Shown piece after piece: positions 4,980-8,171 of a stretch of DNA of 8,171 bases. The DNA lies in assembly GCA_947258465.1 (NCBI GenBank), contig CAMYIQ010000195.1, positions 1 through 8,171 on the forward strand. Direction: 5' to 3'. A model generated the notes under the pieces. That model was given only the letters and a program-made list of their open reading frames with translations, had not been told where the DNA came from and did not search any database. Source of the DNA: an uncultured Erythrobacter sp. GTDB taxonomy: Bacteria; Pseudomonadota; Alphaproteobacteria; Sphingomonadales; Sphingomonadaceae. Position numbers and translations under genes: made by a program. The stretch's first letter is position 1; each line of letters begins with the position of its first letter.

Positions 4980-4995
4980 TGGCACGCCTCTTGCT
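4980..4995 (+). promoter_or_regulatory. Sigma-54 (RpoN) promoter of the transglycosylase-flhA-fliA unit
   Basis: The sequence TGGCACGCCTCTTGCT is a third full match to TGGCACG-N4-TTGCW and again continues GAA. The predicted transcription start is near 5006, 22 bases before the GTG start codon, with GGAGG at 5019-5023. The distance from promoter to start codon is nearly the same as for flgB. The rest of the flgN-to-transglycosylase gap (4951-4979) shows no other element. Confidence 0.88.
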
Positions 4996-5027
4996 GAAAC
5001 ACCGGGACAACCAATCCCGGAGGTTTC

Positions 5028-5882
5028 GTGCCTACAATCAGTCCCGTCCAGACCGCCGAAGTGCAGGGTGCCATCGCCCGCGCCGCAACGCGGACAGGTG
5101 TCGATTTCGATTACCTGCTGGCCCAGGCACGGCTCGAATCCGGCCTGGACCCCAGCGCCAAGGCGCGGACGTCGAGCGCCACCGGCCTCTATCAGTTCAT
5201 CGACTCCACCTGGCTGCGGACGCTCGACAGGCACGGGGCGAAACACGGGATGGACTGGGCCGACGCTGCCATCGCACCCAATGGTCGGGTTGCCGATGCC
5301 GCAACGCGCGACCAGTTGCTCTCGCTGCGCTATGATGCCGATGCCTCTTCCCTGATGGCGGCCGAGCTCACGCGCGACAATGCCGACGGGCTGCGCACGA
5401 CGCTGGGCCGCGAACCGGAACCAGCCGAACTCTATCTGGCGCATTTTCTCGGTCTTGGCGGGGCCCGGAAATTCCTCGGCGCGCTTGCCAGCAATCCCGA
5501 CCAATCGGCCGTTGCCCTGATGCCGCAAGCCGCAAGGGCGAACCGCCCTATCTTCTACGCCGACGGCGCTCCCCGTTCGATCGGCGAAGTGATGACCCTG
5601 ATGCGCGGCAAGGTCGATGCGGCCTATGGCGCACCACCGCTCCCCGAAAACACGCCCGGGATAGCTGCCGAGTTCACGAGCCATGCGGCCAGACCGGAAT
5701 TCCAGCCTGCCGCGCCCTATCGCAAAAGGCTTTCGCCCCCGCCACCGGCGCCCGATGCCGTCCAGCGACCTTCCATGGCCGATACCCTCCGCTCGACCTT
5801 CGGTGATGTCGGCGGGTCCGACAGCCGGGCGAACCGGCACATCGCTTCCGCCTATGGCAAGTTCAAGGCGCTCGGCCTGTGA
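5028..5882 (+). CDS. Flagellar-cluster lytic transglycosylase (SLT-domain protein)
   Basis: Predicted peptidoglycan-cleaving enzyme (non-hydrolytic cleavage of the MurNAc-GlcNAc bond) that would open the wall for the growing rod, the job done by the FlgJ C-terminal domain or SltF elsewhere. Residues 12-57 carry the transglycosylase motifs: LLAQARLESGLDP with the probable catalytic Glu37, and ATGLYQFIDSTWL (51-63). A later motif PAELYLAHFLGLGGARKFL (132-150) also fits SLT-family enzymes. Residues 205-284 are Pro/Ala-rich and probably disordered, perhaps a partner-binding tail. No Sec signal peptide is visible at the N-terminus, which would suit export by the flagellar system; that is inference. 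The start is GTG with GGAGG four bases upstream, and no in-frame ATG precedes the active site. Its stop overlaps the flhA start (GTGA). Confidence 0.88.
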   Translation: MPTISPVQTAEVQGAIARAATRTGVDFDYLLAQARLESGLDPSAKARTSSATGLYQFIDSTWLRTLDRHGAKHGMDWADAAIAPNGRVADAATRDQLLSLRYDADASSLMAAELTRDNADGLRTTLGREPEPAELYLAHFLGLGGARKFLGALASNPDQSAVALMPQAARANRPIFYADGAPRSIGEVMTLMRGKVDAAYGAPPLPENTPGIAAEFTSHAARPEFQPAAPYRKRLSPPPPAPDAVQRPSMADTLRSTFGDVGGSDSRANRHIASAYGKFKALGL

Positions 5883-7981
5883 GCGCGCGTCAGTTCTTCA
5901 ACCCCGGGCTGGCCCTGCCGATCGGTATTCTGACCATCATCCTGCTGATGGTCATGCCGATACCCGCAACCCTGCTCGACGTCTTCTTCGTCATGAACAT
6001 CGCCCTGTCGGTGTCCATCCTGATGGCGGCCATGAATGCGCAGAAGCCGCTGGACTTTTCATCCTTCCCCTCGGTGCTGCTCTTCGCGACACTCTTGCGT
6101 CTTGCTTTGAACGTGGCCTCGACACGCATCGTATTGCTCAACGGCCATGAGGGCGGAGCTGCTGCGGGCAAGGTGATCGAAGCCTTCGGGGCCTTTCTCA
6201 TCGGCGGCAATTTCGCGGTCGGCATCTTCGTGTTCCTGATCCTGATGATCATCAATCTGATGGTCGTGACCAAGGGCGCCGGGCGCGTATCGGAAGTGTC
6301 CGCCCGCTTCACGCTCGACGCCCTGCCCGGCAAGCAGATGGCGATCGACGCCGATCTCGCCGCCGGCCTGTTGACGGCCGACGAGGCCAAGGCACGCCGC
6401 CGCGAAATCGCCACCGAAGCCGATTTCTACGGATCGATGGACGGTGCCAGCAAATTCGTGAAGGGCGATGCGGTCGCTGCCCTTCTGATCCTGCTGATCA
6501 ATGTGATCGCGGGTCTGGTGCTGGGTGTTTCCACTCACGACCTTTCCGCAGGCGAAGCAGCCGAGTTCTATGTCACCCTGGCGGTGGGCGACGCGCTGGT
6601 CGCCTCGGTCCCCGCGCTGCTGCTGTCGATCGCCGCAGCGGTCATCGTCACCCGCGTATCCGATGCGCGGGATCTGACCGGGCAGATCGGCGGCCAGTTG
6701 GCGGACCCCAAGATCTGGCTGCCCGTCGCCTGCATCCTGTTCGTGATCGGCTGCATTCCCGCCATGCCGCAATCGATCATCCTTCCGCTATCGGCCGGGG
6801 CGTTCTGGCTGTGGTTCAATCTGCGCAAGCGCCAGGAAGCGGCCGCCAATATTCCCGAACCCGTCGTCACGCCCGATCCGTCGCATATCGCGATCGACGA
6901 GGTGACCGACCAGACGCTGGTGACGATTCAACTGGGCTACGGCCTCATCCATCTGACCGACGAGAAGCGCGGCGCGACGCTGGTTGCCCGGCTTACCGGT
7001 CTGCGAAAGCAGATGTGCCAGACGTTCGGCTTCATCGTTCCCCAGTTCCGCATTGAGGACAGCTTTGAGGTGGAACCCGACGCCTATCGCATCACGCTGG
7101 GCGGTGCGACGATCGGGGGCGGCAAGATCAAGCCGGATCACCTGCTGGCGATCGACACGGGCGAGGTCATGCATTCCCAAGCGGTGCCAGGCGAGGCGAC
7201 GGTCGATCCGAGTTTCGGCTGTCCCGCCCTGTGGATCGATCCGGGCGCCCGCGACCTGGCCGTGGCCGAAGGCTATCTCGCGGTCGATCCCGAAAGCGTC
7301 ATCGCGACGCAAATCCACCAGTTGCTGGCAGCCCGCGCGCAGGACCTGCTGGGGCCGGATCAGGTGCGCGACCTGATCGATCACCTGCGTGCACGCCATG
7401 GCCAGTTGATCGAGACGATCACACCGCAGCCGCTGACGCTTGCGGCCGTGACCCGCCTGCTCAAAGCCCTGCTGGCCGACGGCATTTCCCTGCGCCACTC
7501 GCTGCGTGTCTTTTCGAGCCTATCGCTCGCCGCGCAGCAGACCGCCGAGCATGATCGCCTGATCGATATCGTCCGCGCCGATCTGGGGGCCATGATCGTC
7601 GCCGAAGCCTGTCCGCCCGATGCCAAGCTGCCCGTCATCACTCTGGCGGCAAGCCTCGAGGACATGGTTGTCGGCGGGCTGCAGGATCCCGCATCGGGCG
7701 AGATCGTGATCGAACCCGACCTGGCGCGATCCATTGGGGAGCGTATCGCGGCCATCGTCGCGCAGCGCGATCCGGCAGCGACACGCCCGGCGCTGATCGT
7801 CCAACCACGCGCCCGACGCGCGCTGACCGCCCTGCTGCGGCTGCGCGCCCCGCAATGCCTGGTGCTGTCGATCAACGAACTACCCGCCGCCCAACCGATC
7901 GAGGTCATCGCGGTGGTGGGCGACGAATCTTCCGAACAACCTGCTGAACTCGGCCATGAAACGGAGGCCCTCGCGGCATGA
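5879..7981 (+). CDS. flhA: Flagellar type III export-gate protein FlhA
   Basis: Large inner-membrane subunit of the flagellar export gate, forming a nonameric ring that docks chaperone-substrate complexes and couples export to the proton motive force. The 700 residues are full length for the family. About eight membrane helices lie within residues 10-315, interrupted by the conserved cytoplasmic FHIPEP loop: RLALNVASTRIVLL (74-87), GGNFAVGIFVFLILMIINLM (109-128), then VVTKGAGRVSEVSARFTLDA (129-148). LPGKQMAIDADLAAGLL follows, with Asp156 and Asp158 in the region of the essential Asp208 of Salmonella FlhA. Residues from about 340 onward form the cytoplasmic domain. The start is GTG, overlapping the transglycosylase stop by four bases, so translation is probably coupled. 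The stop overlaps the fliA start, with GGAGG in the last flhA codons serving fliA. No frameshift or missing block was seen. Confidence 0.98.
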   Translation: MSARQFFNPGLALPIGILTIILLMVMPIPATLLDVFFVMNIALSVSILMAAMNAQKPLDFSSFPSVLLFATLLRLALNVASTRIVLLNGHEGGAAAGKVIEAFGAFLIGGNFAVGIFVFLILMIINLMVVTKGAGRVSEVSARFTLDALPGKQMAIDADLAAGLLTADEAKARRREIATEADFYGSMDGASKFVKGDAVAALLILLINVIAGLVLGVSTHDLSAGEAAEFYVTLAVGDALVASVPALLLSIAAAVIVTRVSDARDLTGQIGGQLADPKIWLPVACILFVIGCIPAMPQSIILPLSAGAFWLWFNLRKRQEAAANIPEPVVTPDPSHIAIDEVTDQTLVTIQLGYGLIHLTDEKRGATLVARLTGLRKQMCQTFGFIVPQFRIEDSFEVEPDAYRITLGGATIGGGKIKPDHLLAIDTGEVMHSQAVPGEATVDPSFGCPALWIDPGARDLAVAEGYLAVDPESVIATQIHQLLAARAQDLLGPDQVRDLIDHLRARHGQLIETITPQPLTLAAVTRLLKALLADGISLRHSLRVFSSLSLAAQQTAEHDRLIDIVRADLGAMIVAEACPPDAKLPVITLAASLEDMVVGGLQDPASGEIVIEPDLARSIGERIAAIVAQRDPAATRPALIVQPRARRALTALLRLRAPQCLVLSINELPAAQPIEVIAVVGDESSEQPAELGHETEALAA

Positions 7982-8171
7982 GATACGACCACTCCCATTT
8001 CAATGCACAGCGCGCCTATTCGAGCGAAATCAACCAGCGCATCGGCAATTTCCTCCCCATGGTGCGCAAGCTGGCATGGTATTACGAGGCCAGTTGCGGA
8101 GCCTCGGTCGATGTCGACGATCTGCTGCAAGCCGGGATGATCGCGCTGACGGAATGCGCGCAGCGGCACGA
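7978..8171 (+). CDS. fliA: Flagellar sigma factor FliA (sigma-28), N-terminal part
   Basis: Start of a sigma-70-family gene, cut by the right edge after 64 codons. Residues 18-64 match sigma region 2: EINQRIGNFLPMVRKLAWYY (17-36), then the motif SVDVDDLLQAGMIALTECAQ (43-62), which corresponds to the FliA pattern LDDLIQAGMIGL.EA. The ATG overlaps the flhA stop (ATGA) and has GGAGG about ten bases upstream inside flhA. The family, the short N-terminus without region 1.1, and the company of flgM and flhA all support FliA, which transcribes late flagellar genes and is held by FlgM. Region 4 is not in the window, so another alternative sigma factor cannot be fully excluded. Confidence 0.9.
   Translation, partial: MRYDHSHFNAQRAYSSEINQRIGNFLPMVRKLAWYYEASCGASVDVDDLLQAGMIALTECAQRH

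Noticed and set aside
5002..5020. CCGGGA/TCCCGG hairpin that could hide the transglycosylase ribosome-binding site
   Set aside because: The predicted transcription start near 5006 leaves most of the left arm out of the mRNA, so the stem would not form.
4905..5840. 311-codon minus-strand open frame opposite the transglycosylase
   Set aside because: It mirrors a gene with clear catalytic motifs. It is Gly/Arg-rich with no recognisable domain, and its reading would run through the sigma-54 promoter.
6059..8169. Three long minus-strand open frames (237, 236 and 262 codons) opposite flhA and fliA
   Set aside because: FlhA is complete and conserved on the plus strand. The shadow frames are rich in His/Arg/Gln with no coherent domain.

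Overview
The window is a piece of a flagellar gene cluster from a GC-rich Gram-negative bacterium, most likely an alphaproteobacterium. The mix of a complete sigma-28 circuit (flgM plus a fliA-type sigma gene) with perfect sigma-54 promoters, and the shortened rod/hook proteins, makes me think of the Sphingomonadales (Erythrobacter/Novosphingobium/Sphingomonas-like). That placement is inference from gene content only. Genes are packed tightly: many neighbours overlap by 4 bases (ATGA/GTGA), and the four gene-free stretches are all under 200 bases.

Layout. On the minus strand, reading leftward from about 2425, is flgB-flgC-flgD-flgE-flgF (rod proteins, hook cap, hook, rod; flgF runs off the left edge). 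Diverging from it on the plus strand is a two-gene unit: a short MotA-family membrane protein and a 139-residue partner that carries a MotB-like transmembrane segment but no complete OmpA domain. Next comes flgA (P-ring chaperone), flgM (anti-sigma-28) and flgN (export chaperone). The last unit is a lytic transglycosylase gene, flhA (export gate) and the start of a fliA-type sigma-28 gene, cut by the right edge.

Regulation is readable in the sequence. Three sites match the sigma-54 consensus TGGCACG-N4-TTGCW at every defined position, and all continue as TTGCTGAA: one drives flgB leftward, one lies in the 3' end of the MotB-like gene and drives flgA(-flgM-flgN), and one drives the transglycosylase-flhA-fliA unit. 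A weaker sigma-28-like site precedes flgM. The inferred hierarchy is RpoN plus an enhancer-binding activator for basal body, hook, export gate and FliA, with FlgM holding FliA until it is exported through the gate that FlhA helps form.

The most unusual items are (i) the reduced MotA/MotB-like pair, (ii) the consistent miniaturisation of FlgD (94 aa), FlgE (270 aa) and FlgA (170 aa), (iii) a possible 13-codon leader ORF owning the best ribosome-binding site before flgA, and (iv) CCGGCA/TGCCGG inverted repeats in two intergenic regions. No mobile elements, CRISPR arrays, tRNA or rRNA genes were seen.
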